36,894 nt of DNA from an uncultured Clostridia bacterium. Lineage in GTDB: Bacteria > Bacillota > Clostridia > TANB77 > CAG-508. Of the stretch, positions 17,268 to 26,671 are shown one piece after another. Below the pieces are notes generated by a model, which saw only the letters and a list, made by a program, of their open reading frames with translations, ran no database searches and was not told the DNA's origin. The stretch covers positions 1-36,894 of the forward strand of contig CANPZF010000019.1 of NCBI GenBank assembly GCA_947589015.1, in the 5' to 3' direction. The position numbers and the translations under genes are program-made. Within the stretch, counting starts at the first letter, position 1. Each line of letters begins with the position of its first letter.

Positions 17268-18428
17268 CTATCTGTACATCATTCCAGTATTTGATATCTT
17301 TATTACAAGCGTTGTTCCAATAATTAACATTACAGAAATAGAACATAATATAGCTAAAAATATTTTGAATACATCTCCAATTTGTTCCAATAAACTAACT
17401 ATTTTTCCATCTGCAATAGGTTCGCAAAAACTAGATAATAATTTATATGAAAACGTTAAAATTGATAATTTTATAATTGGCACTATGCAAATACCTATAA
17501 TAATTACTACACCTACAATACCTACTGCATTTTTTAAAATAATTCCACAGCCTAAAACCGTATCTACTGCATCTCCTAATATTTTACCTACTACAGGTAT
17601 AACTGAACTCACCATGCTTTTAGCAGTTTTAGCAGTTATACCATCAACACTACTAGATAAAGTTCCTTCTAATGATATAACTCCAACAAATACGGTTAAT
17701 ATAATACCTAAAAACCATATTATACTAGATTTCATCATCTTAGATATTTTACTAATTTGAACTCTGTCTGTTAATTTAGAAATGATTATTAAGCTTACTA
17801 TTACAAGTACAATAGGTATTATTAAATTTTGTATAGTATTTCCTATAAAATTAATCATAAACAAAATTATTGGTTCTATTAGGCCACTTGTTGTAATGCT
17901 TCCTGTGTATAACATTAAAGAAACGAGTAAAGGTACTAACATATTTATAAAACCCACAAGATTTGCTGTTGTATCTTTAACAAGTTTTATAATGTCTGAA
18001 AAATTACTCATAATAATAGTTATAATTAAAATATATTGTACATAATATATTAATTTTGATATTCCATCATTTTCTAAACTTTCACTAATAGATTTTAAAA
18101 TACTATGTATAATAATTATTATTAAAATACTTACAATAATTTTTATCGTGCTTGTAACTTCTTTTCCACATAAGTTTAAGATTTTTTTTAATAATGTGCT
18201 ATTGTCAATATTACCTTGTATAGCATCCTCTAAAATATTGTTCATGTCTATGTCCTCAAAAAAATCATCTGTATATTCTTTAGAGTTTTGTATAAATTTT
18301 TGTATTCCAAATTCTGATTGCTGTTCTTCAAGTACTGATATATTAGTGTTTTCATTATCAGAATAAGCCATTGTATTAATTGGTAATATTAGTAATATAA
18401 TTGTGAAAACACAAATTATTTTTCTCAT
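17268..18428 (-). CDS. spoIIIAE: stage III sporulation protein AE
   Basis: 386 residues. It opens with a cleavable signal peptide (MRKIICVFTIILLILPINTMAYS), then a hydrophilic stretch, then about seven to eight membrane helices from residue 90 on. SpoIIIAE is the multi-pass membrane core of the SpoIIIA complex. Small Gly- and Ser-rich turns (SLEGTLSSSVDGITAKTAKS) in the middle are typical of the family. The gap to spoIIIAD is 14 bases. Confidence 0.92.
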   Translation of the reverse strand: MRKIICVFTIILLILPINTMAYSDNENTNISVLEEQQSEFGIQKFIQNSKEYTDDFFEDIDMNNILEDAIQGNIDNSTLLKKILNLCGKEVTSTIKIIVSILIIIIIHSILKSISESLENDGISKLIYYVQYILIITIIMSNFSDIIKLVKDTTANLVGFINMLVPLLVSLMLYTGSITTSGLIEPIILFMINFIGNTIQNLIIPIVLVIVSLIIISKLTDRVQISKISKMMKSSIIWFLGIILTVFVGVISLEGTLSSSVDGITAKTAKSMVSSVIPVVGKILGDAVDTVLGCGIILKNAVGIVGVVIIIGICIVPIIKLSILTFSYKLLSSFCEPIADGKIVSLLEQIGDVFKIFLAILCSISVMLIIGTTLVIKISNTGMMYR

Positions 18429-18442
18429 TTGTATCTCCTTTA

Positions 18443-18829
18443 TTAAGGTAGTATTTTTAAAATGATTTCTAGTAGACTTGAAATTATTGGTATAGACATA
18501 GATATTATTATTATTTTGCTTCCTAATTCAATTTTATTTGCTATTGCACCTTCACCAGAATCTTTACAGATACTCACTGCAAATTCAGATAAAAATGCAA
18601 TACCTGTTATTTTTAATAGTAAAGTTAAAAACGTATTGTTTATAGATGCTTTATTACTTATAGATTCTAAAAGATTTATTATTCCTGTAAGTTTATCCAT
18701 AACTAAAATAAGAATTAAAGTTCCTGTTAAAATGCTGATATAAATTGCAAATTCTGGTCTGTATTGTTTTAATAATATGATAATAATAAGTGAAATTAAT
18801 GCAATTCCTACTATTTTTAAAATCTCCAT
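18443..18829 (-). CDS. spoIIIAD: stage III sporulation protein AD
   Basis: 128 residues with about four membrane helices and the family segment LLLKITGIAFLSEFAVSICK near residue 70, followed by DSGEGAIANKIELGSKIII. It is a polytopic member of the SpoIIIA complex, related to SpoIIIAC. A 20-base gap follows spoIIIAC. Confidence 0.92.
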   Translation of the reverse strand: MEILKIVGIALISLIIIILLKQYRPEFAIYISILTGTLILILVMDKLTGIINLLESISNKASINNTFLTLLLKITGIAFLSEFAVSICKDSGEGAIANKIELGSKIIIISMSIPIISSLLEIILKILP

Positions 18830-18849
18830 GCTATCCTCCTTTGTAAAAT

Positions 18850-19044
18850 CTACAAATTAAATAGAGTTCTCACAGTATCAAATAATCCACTTATTTCCTT
18901 TATTACCATAGTAAGAACAATTACAAGTCCTGCAAGTGTAGTCATCATTGCTTGATCTTCTCTTCCTGCTCTTACCAAAACTTGATGTAATACTGCTACC
19001 AAAATACCTATTGCAGCAATTTTAAACAATAAATTAATATCCAT
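18850..19044 (-). CDS. spoIIIAC: stage III sporulation protein AC
   Basis: 64 residues, two membrane helices (LLFKIAAIGILVAVLHQVL and MMTTLAGLVIVLTMVI) separated by the conserved polar RAGREDQAM turn. The size and the turn are diagnostic of SpoIIIAC. In the 84 bases between it and spoIIIAB is a small hairpin (GGTTGgAAAA / TTTTcAACC, about 19080-19105) that could modulate expression or stability within the operon. Confidence 0.92.
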   Translation of the reverse strand: MDINLLFKIAAIGILVAVLHQVLVRAGREDQAMMTTLAGLVIVLTMVIKEISGLFDTVRTLFNL

Positions 19045-19128
19045 TTTTTAATTTCATTCCTTTCTAAGGCACAAATCCTGGTTGGAAAAGAATTATTTTC
19101 AACCCTTATATTTTCTCCTTATAAAATA

Positions 19129-19656
19129 CTAAAATAAAATGACAACTATAGCTAAACCTACTGTAGTTCCAAGTCTGTAATAAAGTTTTTCATTTTTTTG
19201 TTTTTCTTCTAATGCTTCTTTTAATTGAATGTCTATAAAATTTTGGGTAAGTTCTATTTGATTAACTTGTCCTTCCACATCTGTTTGTCCTAACAGTTTT
19301 GATAAACTTTTTAGTGCATGTTTATCTTCTTTAGTTAAATTGTTTACCGATTCTTCTACTGCCTCTTCCCAGGCAATTTGTGCAGTGCTATTAATCATTT
19401 TTTTTCTGGCTAAATCAAATATATTTATTATATTTTCATTTTGTTTACTATTGTTTTCTACTATTTCTTTAAAGATTTCAGGAATAGGCTCATATGTAAA
19501 TTTTATTTTAGATTTTAAAGTATTTAAGATGTTCTTTAACTCTTCTAATTCTTTTAAACGATATGTATATTTCTTAGATAAATTTTTTCCTATTAAACTA
19601 CAAGATATAAAAACCAAAAACAACATAATATATTTCAAAATTTGTATAGTTATCAC
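19129..19656 (-). CDS. spoIIIAB: stage III sporulation protein AB
   Basis: 175 residues: an N-terminal membrane helix (YIMLFLVFISCSLIGKNL), a helical soluble domain with SLSKLLGQTDVEGQVNQIEL near residue 125, and a C-terminal membrane helix (LGTTVGLAIVVILF). SpoIIIAB resembles the GspF-type inner-membrane platform of type II secretion and type IV pili and is thought to pair with the SpoIIIAA ATPase. The gap to spoIIIAA is 66 bases. Confidence 0.92.
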   Translation of the reverse strand: MITIQILKYIMLFLVFISCSLIGKNLSKKYTYRLKELEELKNILNTLKSKIKFTYEPIPEIFKEIVENNSKQNENIINIFDLARKKMINSTAQIAWEEAVEESVNNLTKEDKHALKSLSKLLGQTDVEGQVNQIELTQNFIDIQLKEALEEKQKNEKLYYRLGTTVGLAIVVILF

Positions 19657-19722
19657 CTCTTGTCCAACTATATTTATTTCTTCACAATATTATATGCGTT
19701 CATTTATATTTTAGAACAAATT

Positions 19723-20595
19723 TTATGATAAAAACAAAATCTTTTCTATTTGTTTAGTTTCTATTAATTCATATAATTGTGCATTATTTTTAATGTCTTC
19801 CAATGTTTTTCCATGCATAGTAAATATTCCTTTTACTCCAGATGATAAAGCCTCTTTAATTGCTACTATATCTTCTTTTGAACCTATTTCATCACAAGCA
19901 ATTACTTCTGGAGCCATTGATCTTATTAGCATTTTCATTCCTTTAGATTTAGAAACATTTTCAATTACATCTGTCCTTATACCTACATCATTTTGAGGAA
20001 TTCCTTTGTACATAGCTGCAATTTCCCCTCTTTCATCTACTACACCACAGATTTTTCCTCTAAAATGCAATTCTTCAATTCCATTACTAATTCTTCTTAT
20101 TAAATCTCTTAACATTGTTGTTTTGCCTTTTCCAGGAGGGGATACAATTAATGTATTATATATTGTTTGATTGTCAATGTTTATAACTTCTTTTATTATT
20201 TTATTACTACAATTTAAAATTTGTCTTGCTATTCTAAAGTTTAAACTTGTTATATATTTTACATTTATAACATTTTCATTTTCCATTATAGTTGTTCCAA
20301 CAATACCTATTCTGTGTCCTCCTTTTATAGTAATAAATCCATCACATATTTGATTTCTATATGCATAAATTGAATTTTCACATATTTTTTCTACAATTTG
20401 TAAAATTTCGCTTTGAGTTATTGCATATTGTATAACTATATCGGCTTGAATAGTTTTCAAAATAATTGGCTTTCCTACACGAATCCTAATTTCTTGTAAA
20501 TTTTCTGCAATCATTCTATTTTGCTCCAAAGTATTTGACAATATACCACTTATATTTGTAGGAAAATATCTTAATATTTCTTCAATATATTTCAT
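19723..20595 (-). CDS. spoIIIAA: stage III sporulation protein AA (secretion-type ATPase)
   Basis: 290 residues. Walker A is VSPPGKGKTTMLRDL near residue 150, a Walker B-like VIACDEIGSKED is near 230 and the His region FTMHGKTLEDI is near 255, as in GspE/VirB11-like ATPases. It should power assembly or transport through the SpoIIIA channel from the mother-cell cytoplasm. It is the first of eight operon genes and has AAGGAGG upstream of its ATG. A CATATAATA sequence near 20665 resembles a sigma-E -10 element, but I could not find a convincing -35, so the promoter remains unassigned. Confidence 0.93.
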   Translation of the reverse strand: MKYIEEILRYFPTNISGILSNTLEQNRMIAENLQEIRIRVGKPIILKTIQADIVIQYAITQSEILQIVEKICENSIYAYRNQICDGFITIKGGHRIGIVGTTIMENENVINVKYITSLNFRIARQILNCSNKIIKEVINIDNQTIYNTLIVSPPGKGKTTMLRDLIRRISNGIEELHFRGKICGVVDERGEIAAMYKGIPQNDVGIRTDVIENVSKSKGMKMLIRSMAPEVIACDEIGSKEDIVAIKEALSSGVKGIFTMHGKTLEDIKNNAQLYELIETKQIEKILFLS

Positions 20596-20622
20596 ATATT
20601 GCCTCCTTAATTACTAAAGGTT

Positions 20623-20652
20623 GCCAAAAGTGCCTGTCCCTTTTGGCAATAA
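20623..20652. repeat. REP-like palindrome
   Basis: TTGCCAAAAG and CTTTTGGCAA flank a core reading TGCCTGTCC. The AAGTGCCTGTCCC-type core is widespread in bacterial REP palindromes, often those linked to RayT/Y1 transposases. It lies between spoIIIAA and the terminator of the 20682 gene and may add to termination on the plus strand (A/T run follows). Confidence 0.6.
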
Positions 20653-20681
20653 AAAAGAACATATAATATATTATATGCTCC
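20653..20681 (-). terminator. terminator of the 20682-22655 gene
   Basis: On the minus strand, directly after the stop, CATATAATA / TATTATATG forms a tight A/T stem followed by TTCTTTTTT. Confidence 0.6.
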
Positions 20682-22655
20682 TTAAACTTTATTAATAACT
20701 ATTCTATAAATTAAACCTGTATCTTGATTTTTCTCAAATTCTACTTTATAAGAATCTTCTACATTAATATTACTTTTTATTAATGTAATATTTTGTTCTG
20801 TTACTTCATATTCTTGACCGTCAAAATTTATTTCTTCAATTTTAGCAGTAGAATCTCCTTGATTATTCAATAAAACCGTAGATAATAATCCTTTAGCTGT
20901 AGCACCTTTTGAATTAGTACTTGCGTACATTTCAAATTTTTGATTAAAAGCTGATATTTCAATCTGATCTAAATTATTTTGTATTTCATTAGACATTTGT
21001 TCTTTACTTTCTAGGTATACTCGAAGTCCTGGAATTAAATATGTTATTGGATTTTCATCTTCTTGTAATCCTAATTCTTCCATATGATTTGCATTTACCT
21101 GTTGTAATCTTGTACTAATAGCATTAATTAAGTTATTTACATAGTCACTACTTTGATTATTTAAAATCATACTATTATTTTCATTTAAATCCTCAATTTC
21201 AACTCCATTTGTAAAATTAATAATATTATTATAAATATATCTATATTTTACTCTATTACTGCCTTCTTGATTATCTGAGTTATTATCTTCTTGCTCTGGT
21301 TCTTGTACTATATCACCTTTGTTATCTATAACAAATTTATCATTTGTGTCTATGAAAGTAATACTAAATGTTGTATCATCTATTTTTTGTAATTTCATAC
21401 TTGAATATGCCTCTTGTGTGTTAGAACTTAAAGCATTCTCAATATCAGCATCTGTTATTGTAGAATTAGAATTATTAGCTAACATTTGATTAGATTTAAC
21501 ATCTGCAACTAGAAGTTGTATAGCCTCTTTTTCTGTATTAGTATTTGCCGTATCAGTGTTATTTAATATATTACTGTTTTCAACTTCAAAACCTAATTCG
21601 TAATTTTCATTGACTGTATTTAAAGCTTGAAGTCCTGTATATCGAGCATTAAAATATAAATTACCTACTTCCATATTATTCTCATAACCTAGTACATTTA
21701 AATTATAATCTATTTCATCTTCTCCTGTAGTTTTTGTTATATCTATTTTTAGCGCTTCATTTATTTTGATTGAAATTTGATTTAATTTATCATTGCTTTG
21801 ATATACGGTTATTTCTATATTATTTTGTTCTATCTGAGTATTATTTTCAAATTCACTTATAATTGAATCTATTTTCCTTTCGTCAAAATTATCTGTTAGA
21901 CTTGTATATTGTTTTAACTTTTGAATAATTACATCATCTGTTTTAGCTGTTTCCAAACATTTTATAATTAAATTTTTTATTTCCTGTCCTTGTAGAGTTA
22001 ATTTATATCCTGTAGCATTTGAAGATTTAATTTGAGTAAATTTTTCATTGCCTAATTGTTCATTTAATATATTTGAATAATTGTTAAATAATGTATTTAA
22101 TTCTTCTTGTGTAAAAAAATCGACACTAGTAATATTAGATGTATTTGTATTTTCTATGTCAAGCTTTGTATATAAACTTTCCATGTCATTGTTATTAATA
22201 GCAACATATTTACTACCTATATATTTTGTTTGTATTCCTAAATAATTTCCCACTTGCTTGTATATCAAAGGAAAACCAACTTCATCTGAATAATTTATAT
22301 TGATATTTTGTTCTGATTTAGAATTTGCAATATCTACATTTCCAGAAAAAGATATATTAAAATCATTAACTTTTTCTAATTTATTTCCTAAACTATCATC
22401 CGAAATTTCAACATCAAAACTTCCATTATCTTGATATGGATTCGTTTTTTGTTTATCAAAATATCCTAAAATTGTTTGGTCAATAAATCCATTTTGTTTT
22501 TCAAATACTTGGGATGCATATTTAAAAAATAATTCTTTTTTACTTTTGAATACATCTGTTGCTACAAATGCAAATACTAGACCTGCTACTAAAATAATTA
22601 ATATTACAATTATAATACCTATTATTAGTATTTTTTTATTTTTATTTGGCTTCAT
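20682..22655 (-). CDS. membrane-anchored extracytoplasmic protein of unknown function
   Basis: 657 residues. A basic N-terminus (MKPNKNKK) precedes one strong membrane helix (ILIIGIIIVILIILVAGLVF, about 9-30); there is no cleavage-like site, so a signal anchor is likely. The remainder is soluble, Asn/Thr/Ser-rich, with beta-strand patterns (FNISFSGNVDIANS, NLYFNARYTGLQALN) and an acidic Glu/Asp/Asn patch near residue 460 (QEPEQEDNNSDNQEG). I do not recognise a catalytic motif. It is monocistronic-looking: it follows yebC by 71 bases with only a weak ribosome site (AAAGGT) and has its own terminator. The position next to spoIIIA hints at an envelope role but proves nothing. Confidence 0.6.
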   Translation of the reverse strand: MKPNKNKKILIIGIIIVILIILVAGLVFAFVATDVFKSKKELFFKYASQVFEKQNGFIDQTILGYFDKQKTNPYQDNGSFDVEISDDSLGNKLEKVNDFNISFSGNVDIANSKSEQNININYSDEVGFPLIYKQVGNYLGIQTKYIGSKYVAINNNDMESLYTKLDIENTNTSNITSVDFFTQEELNTLFNNYSNILNEQLGNEKFTQIKSSNATGYKLTLQGQEIKNLIIKCLETAKTDDVIIQKLKQYTSLTDNFDERKIDSIISEFENNTQIEQNNIEITVYQSNDKLNQISIKINEALKIDITKTTGEDEIDYNLNVLGYENNMEVGNLYFNARYTGLQALNTVNENYELGFEVENSNILNNTDTANTNTEKEAIQLLVADVKSNQMLANNSNSTITDADIENALSSNTQEAYSSMKLQKIDDTTFSITFIDTNDKFVIDNKGDIVQEPEQEDNNSDNQEGSNRVKYRYIYNNIINFTNGVEIEDLNENNSMILNNQSSDYVNNLINAISTRLQQVNANHMEELGLQEDENPITYLIPGLRVYLESKEQMSNEIQNNLDQIEISAFNQKFEMYASTNSKGATAKGLLSTVLLNNQGDSTAKIEEINFDGQEYEVTEQNITLIKSNINVEDSYKVEFEKNQDTGLIYRIVINKV

Positions 22656-22726
22656 TCTTACCTTTGCTAGAACTAACTAGCACGCCCCCCTTCTTTTTGT
22701 GTAATTTATTTACACTATAGAGCTAA

Positions 22727-23452
22727 TTATTCCTCCCAATTATGATAAATATTAGAAACATCATCTAATTCTTCTAATTTTTCTATTAAACGTTCCATTT
22801 TTTCTATACCTTTTTCATCTAATTGTACTGTTGTTGTTGGTACCATTTGCACTTCTGCCTCTAAAAATTTCAAACCTGCTTCTTCCATTTTTTCCCTTAC
22901 TTCTGAAAAATCACTAGGTGCTGTTACAATCTCATATATTTCATCTTGGGCTTCAAAATCTTCTGCACCTGCTTCTAATGCAAGCATCATTATTTCCTCT
23001 TCATCCATTGTTGTTGATTCTTTTTCTATTACTATTATACCCTTTTTATTAAACATATATGATACACAACCTGTAGTTCCTAAGTTTCCTCCAGCTTTAT
23101 CAAATACATGTCTTACATCTGCAGCTGTTCTATTTTTATTATCTGTCGCTGCTTCTACAATTACAGCAACACCATTTGGACCATATCCTTCATATACTAT
23201 TTCTTCATAGTTCTCACTATTTCCAGCTCCTGATGCTTTTTTTATGGCATTGTTTATTGTATCGTTTGGCATATTAGCAGCTTTACATTTAGCTATAACA
23301 TCTTTTAGTTTAGAATTTCCTGCTGGATCTGGTCCTCCTTGCTTTACTGCTATTAATAGTTCTCTACCTAATTTTGTAAATGCTTTTCCTCTTGCGGCAT
23401 CTGTTTTCCCCTTTTTAGCTTGTATATTTGCCCATTTACTATGTCCGCTCAC
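22727..23452 (-). CDS. yebC: YebC/PmpR-family translation/transcription factor
   Basis: 241 residues, full length. The hallmark start [20 protein letters not shown] is present, followed by [20 protein letters not shown] and, near residue 85, [20 protein letters not shown]. Family members were named as DNA-binding regulators; some YebC proteins act on ribosomes to ease proline-rich translation. The start codon is GTG (23450-23452) with GAGGGGG eight bases upstream. It is cytoplasmic. The neighbours are unrelated by function. Confidence 0.93.
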   Translation of the reverse strand: MSGHSKWANIQAKKGKTDAARGKAFTKLGRELLIAVKQGGPDPAGNSKLKDVIAKCKAANMPNDTINNAIKKASGAGNSENYEEIVYEGYGPNGVAVIVEAATDNKNRTAADVRHVFDKAGGNLGTTGCVSYMFNKKGIIVIEKESTTMDEEEIMMLALEAGAEDFEAQDEIYEIVTAPSDFSEVREKMEEAGLKFLEAEVQMVPTTTVQLDEKGIEKMERLIEKLEELDDVSNIYHNWEE

Positions 23453-23623
23453 ATTTCATTCCCCCTCTTTATTTTTTAAACTTTACTATTTATTTTAACT
23501 ATATAAAAATTTTTACAACTTTTCATTCTATATTTTAACATATTTTTCATGTTTTGTGTAGTCTTTTTATAAATATTTATCTTTCTGTGGTTACAAGATA
23601 ATGGTTACAAACTTAGAATATGT

Positions 23624-23716
23624 GAAAATGCTTATATATTAATATTTGCAGTCAAGACCCAGATTGTTACACCCCAGATATGTTTTGACAAAATATATTA
23701 ATATATAAGCATTTTC
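23624..23716. repeat. 93-bp hairpin element with perfect 22-bp arms
   Basis: Arms 23624-23645 and 23695-23716 are exact reverse complements (GAAAATGCTTATATATTAAT and on). The 49-base loop carries CCCAGAT twice (about 23658-23664 and 23674-23680) and a GTCAA/TTGAC pair. It lies between copA and yebC in a 303-base gap that holds no gene. No T-run follows, so it looks more like a small miniature element or RNA structure than a terminator. Confidence 0.7.
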
Positions 23717-23755
23717 ATAGCTAATTTAAAAAACATTATCTAGTAACTTCTTATT

Positions 23756-25972
23756 TTAAATTTTATTTAATTTTATATTTCTTAATCTTGAAGCATTTAA
23801 TATGACTGTAATACTACTAAATACCATAGCTATACTTGCTATCATAGGATTAATTGATATTCCAATAGGTTTTAATAGTCCAATTGCAATTGGTATCATC
23901 AAACAATTATAGAAAAATGCCCAGAACAAATTTTGTTTTATATTTATTGTTGTTTTTTTGCTAATATTTATTAAATTAATAATACTATTTAAATCATTTC
24001 TCATTAATATAACATCTGATGAATCCATTGCTATATCTGTTCCACTATTTACACTAACACCAATGTCACTATTAGCAAGTGCAGGACTATCATTAATTCC
24101 ATCCCCACACATCATTACAAATTTATTTTCTGATTTTAGTTTTTTTATAACATTTGCTTTTTCTGAAGGTAATACATTAGAAATAACATCTGTAATTCCT
24201 ATATTTTTTGCAATCTTTTCTGCTGTTTCTTTATTATCTCCAGTTAACATGATTGTTTGTATTTTGTTCTTATTTAATATTTCTATTACATTCTTAGCCT
24301 CTTCTCTTACAATATCATTTACTCCAATAAGAGCTATTATTTCATTATTTTTTACAACATAAACAATACTGTTACCTTTTTGTGCTAAACTCTTTTCATC
24401 TTTTAAATATTTATTTTCAATTTCATATTTTTCAAGTATTTTTGAATTTCCTATAATAATTTTTTCGCTTTTTACTTTACCAATAATTCCATATCCTGAA
24501 ACATTTTCAAATTCTTCTAATTCCAATATTGGTATTTTATTTTCTTCCATATAGTCAGTAAATGCTTTTCCTATTGGATGTGTTGATTTACTTTCTATAC
24601 TTCCAACTAATTGTAATAATTGAGTATTCTCTATCTCACTATAATTTAATATTTCTGCAATTTTTAATTTTCCATAAGTTAATGTGCCTGTTTTATCAAA
24701 TACAATTGCATTTATTTTTTGTGCATTTTCTAAAATTTCACTTTTCTTTACTAAAATACCATTACTTGCACACAAGCCTTCACTTACAACAATAGCAAGT
24801 GGCGTAGCTAATCCTAAGCTACATGGACAAGCTACAACTAAAATTGTAACAAATGTACTAAGAGCTACATTAAAATCATTCCCAATAAATAGGTATACTA
24901 TGAAAGTAATTATTGCAATTATTATAACTGTTGGAACAAAATATCCAGATACCTTATCTGCTATTTTTGCTATTGGGGCTTTTGTATTACTTGCTTCTAC
25001 TACCAATTTTACAATTTCTGATATTGTTGATTCTTTTCCAATTTTTTCTGCCTTATATTCTATATATCCATCATAATTCATACTTCCTGCAATTACTTTA
25101 TTGCCTACTTCTTTTGATACTGGTTTACTTTCACCTGTTATAAAAGATTCATCCATATGAGCCTTACCTAAAATAATTTCTCCATCTACTGCAATTTTCT
25201 CGCCTGGTTTTGATATAACTGTATCTCCTTTTTGAATTTCATCAAGTGTAACTTCTTTTTCTACTCCATCTATTTTTATTACTGCAGTTTCTGGTGTTAT
25301 TTCTACTAGTTTACTAATTGCTTCTTTTGTTTTATCCTTACTTATTCCATCAATATATCTTCCTAATTTTATAAAATAGATAACAATAGCAGCTGATTCA
25401 AAATACAAATTCATTGTGTAACTATGATTTCCTTTTATAATCATATACATTCCATATAAGCTATATAGAAAGCTACTAATTACTCCAATTCCTACTAATG
25501 TATCCATGTTAGGTGTTTTATGAATTAAATTCTTATAACCATTTTTTAAAATATCAAATCCATATACCATAAATGCTATTGTTAATAAAAGTAATGAAAT
25601 AACATAATTAGTTCCATTCGTGTGTGGATTTATTATTTGTAATGTAGGCAAATGTATCATATGTCCCATTGAAATATACATTAATAAAATTGCTAATATA
25701 GTAAAAATAATAAATTTTATTTTCTCTTTTTTACTTTTCTTTTCAAATTTGATTTCTTTAAATTCTCCTAGACTTTTAAATCCTGCTTGTTCTATAAATT
25801 TTTCTATTTGTAATTGGTTTAATAGTGTTTCATCATATTCAACTGTAGCATTTGCCATTACTAAATTAACAGTTGCATTTATAATACCTTCTTGCTTATT
25901 TAAATATTTTTCTAATCCATTTGAACAAGCTGAACATGTCATTCCGTCAATAGCTAATATTATTTTTTTCAT
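23756..25972 (-). CDS. copA: copper-exporting P-type ATPase
   Basis: 738 residues. One N-terminal heavy-metal domain (GMTCSACS, Cys13 and Cys16) is followed by membrane helices; the actuator loop has FITGESKPV near 277, the CPC metal gate is VACPCSLGLATP near 382, the phosphorylation site is FDKTGTLTYG near 425, the P1B HP motif is STHPIG near 473 and the hinge is MCGDGINDSPALANSDIGV near 645. The CPC motif with YN...MxxS-type C-terminal helices (NCLMIPIAIGLL ... IASIAMVFSSITV) indicates Cu(I) export (P1B-1). It lies 24 bases after the thioesterase gene and probably shares its transcript. No copper-sensing repressor (CsoR/CopY) is adjacent. Confidence 0.92.
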   Translation of the reverse strand: MKKIILAIDGMTCSACSNGLEKYLNKQEGIINATVNLVMANATVEYDETLLNQLQIEKFIEQAGFKSLGEFKEIKFEKKSKKEKIKFIIFTILAILLMYISMGHMIHLPTLQIINPHTNGTNYVISLLLLTIAFMVYGFDILKNGYKNLIHKTPNMDTLVGIGVISSFLYSLYGMYMIIKGNHSYTMNLYFESAAIVIYFIKLGRYIDGISKDKTKEAISKLVEITPETAVIKIDGVEKEVTLDEIQKGDTVISKPGEKIAVDGEIILGKAHMDESFITGESKPVSKEVGNKVIAGSMNYDGYIEYKAEKIGKESTISEIVKLVVEASNTKAPIAKIADKVSGYFVPTVIIIAIITFIVYLFIGNDFNVALSTFVTILVVACPCSLGLATPLAIVVSEGLCASNGILVKKSEILENAQKINAIVFDKTGTLTYGKLKIAEILNYSEIENTQLLQLVGSIESKSTHPIGKAFTDYMEENKIPILELEEFENVSGYGIIGKVKSEKIIIGNSKILEKYEIENKYLKDEKSLAQKGNSIVYVVKNNEIIALIGVNDIVREEAKNVIEILNKNKIQTIMLTGDNKETAEKIAKNIGITDVISNVLPSEKANVIKKLKSENKFVMMCGDGINDSPALANSDIGVSVNSGTDIAMDSSDVILMRNDLNSIINLINISKKTTINIKQNLFWAFFYNCLMIPIAIGLLKPIGISINPMIASIAMVFSSITVILNASRLRNIKLNKI

Positions 25973-25996
25973 AACTTAAATACCTCTCAATTTTTA

Positions 25997-26416
25997 TTAT
26001 TTTTCATCTAATAAATTTTGAAATTTGTCACTAAACTCTGGTGCGTATTTTTTTAAATTAATCGGTTTTAATTTTTTATCTGTAAAACAGTGCTTTGTTT
26101 CTCCTGTTAAAAATACCTTTCCAGTTTCCTTATCCTTCATCTCATATCCAATTATCATTCTTACTCCAGAATATTCTTTTGCATATGTATTAATTAATAT
26201 TGTATCCCCAAAAGTAGCATGATATTTATAATTGCAATTTACACCTAATACTGGAATTGTTATTCCTCTTTCTTCTAAAACAGAAAAAGGCATTTGTATA
26301 TCTTCAAGCCAAGAGCACCTTGCCTCTTCCATATATCTAATATAATTCGAATGATGTACTACTCCCATTTTATCTGTTTCATAATAATTAACTTTTCTTT
26401 CAAAAACAAAATTCAT
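25997..26416 (-). CDS. 4HBT-family acyl-CoA thioesterase (YbgC/FadM-like)
   Basis: 139 residues from the ATG at 26414-26416, which has GGTGAG nine bases upstream (an earlier GTG overlaps that site). Hot-dog-fold marks: the catalytic segment YYETDKMGVVHHSNYIRYME near residue 10, with the active-site Asp, and YKYHATFGDTILINTYAKEY near 63. These enzymes hydrolyse short acyl-CoA or related thioesters in the cytoplasm. The substrate is not decidable. It is first in a likely two-gene unit with copA and has a clear promoter at 26441-26469. Confidence 0.85.
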   Translation of the reverse strand: MNFVFERKVNYYETDKMGVVHHSNYIRYMEEARCSWLEDIQMPFSVLEERGITIPVLGVNCNYKYHATFGDTILINTYAKEYSGVRMIIGYEMKDKETGKVFLTGETKHCFTDKKLKPINLKKYAPEFSDKFQNLLDEK

Positions 26417-26440
26417 AATTTTTCTCACCGTCCATTTAGT

Positions 26441-26469
26441 ATTATATACCTTATTATATATTTTGTAAA
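26441..26469 (-). promoter_or_regulatory. promoter of the thioesterase/copA unit
   Basis: Minus strand: TTTACA (26464-26469), 17 bases, TATAAT (26441-26446). The -35 lies at the edge of the neighbouring repeat element; the same TTTACA edge provides the -35 of the HAD-gene promoter at 30413-30441. Confidence 0.7.
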
Positions 26470-26484
26470 TTTAATTATTTATTT

Positions 26485-26630
26485 TAGTTATAGTATATAT
26501 TTAGTTGATAAATCAATTTGTTCATTACATTCAAGCATTGATTTATTAACTAAATATATACTATATGTTGCCGTATTGTAGAATAAAAAGCAAGAAGTGC
26601 TAAAGCTACATAAAAATACTAAAACTTAAC
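26485..26630. mobile_element. inverted-repeat element, short copy
   Basis: Arms 26489-26517 and 26537-26565 match in 28 of 29 positions (they contain TAGTTGATAAATCAA and its partner). The right flank (to about 26628, including TTGTAGAATAAAAAG) matches the right arm of the large element at 30442-30964. The centre TTGTTCATTACATTCAA is the same as in the large copy, joined directly to the right arm, so this copy looks like an internal deletion of it. No transposase is encoded. Confidence 0.75.
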
Positions 26631-26631
26631 A

Positions 26632-26658
26632 AAAAAGAGATTATTAAAATCTCTTTTT
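26632..26658. terminator. bidirectional terminator after the U32-like operon
   Basis: AAAAAGAGATT (26632-26642) and AATCTCTTTTT (26648-26658) are perfect 11-bp arms with a 5-base loop. On the minus strand it lies just after the 26672 gene. Confidence 0.8.
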
Positions 26659-26671
26659 ATTATTACTATTT

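Noticed and set aside
26485..26630. The short repeat as an intact insertion sequence
   Set aside because: At under 150 bases it encodes no transposase; comparison with the large copy shows it is an internally deleted non-autonomous form.
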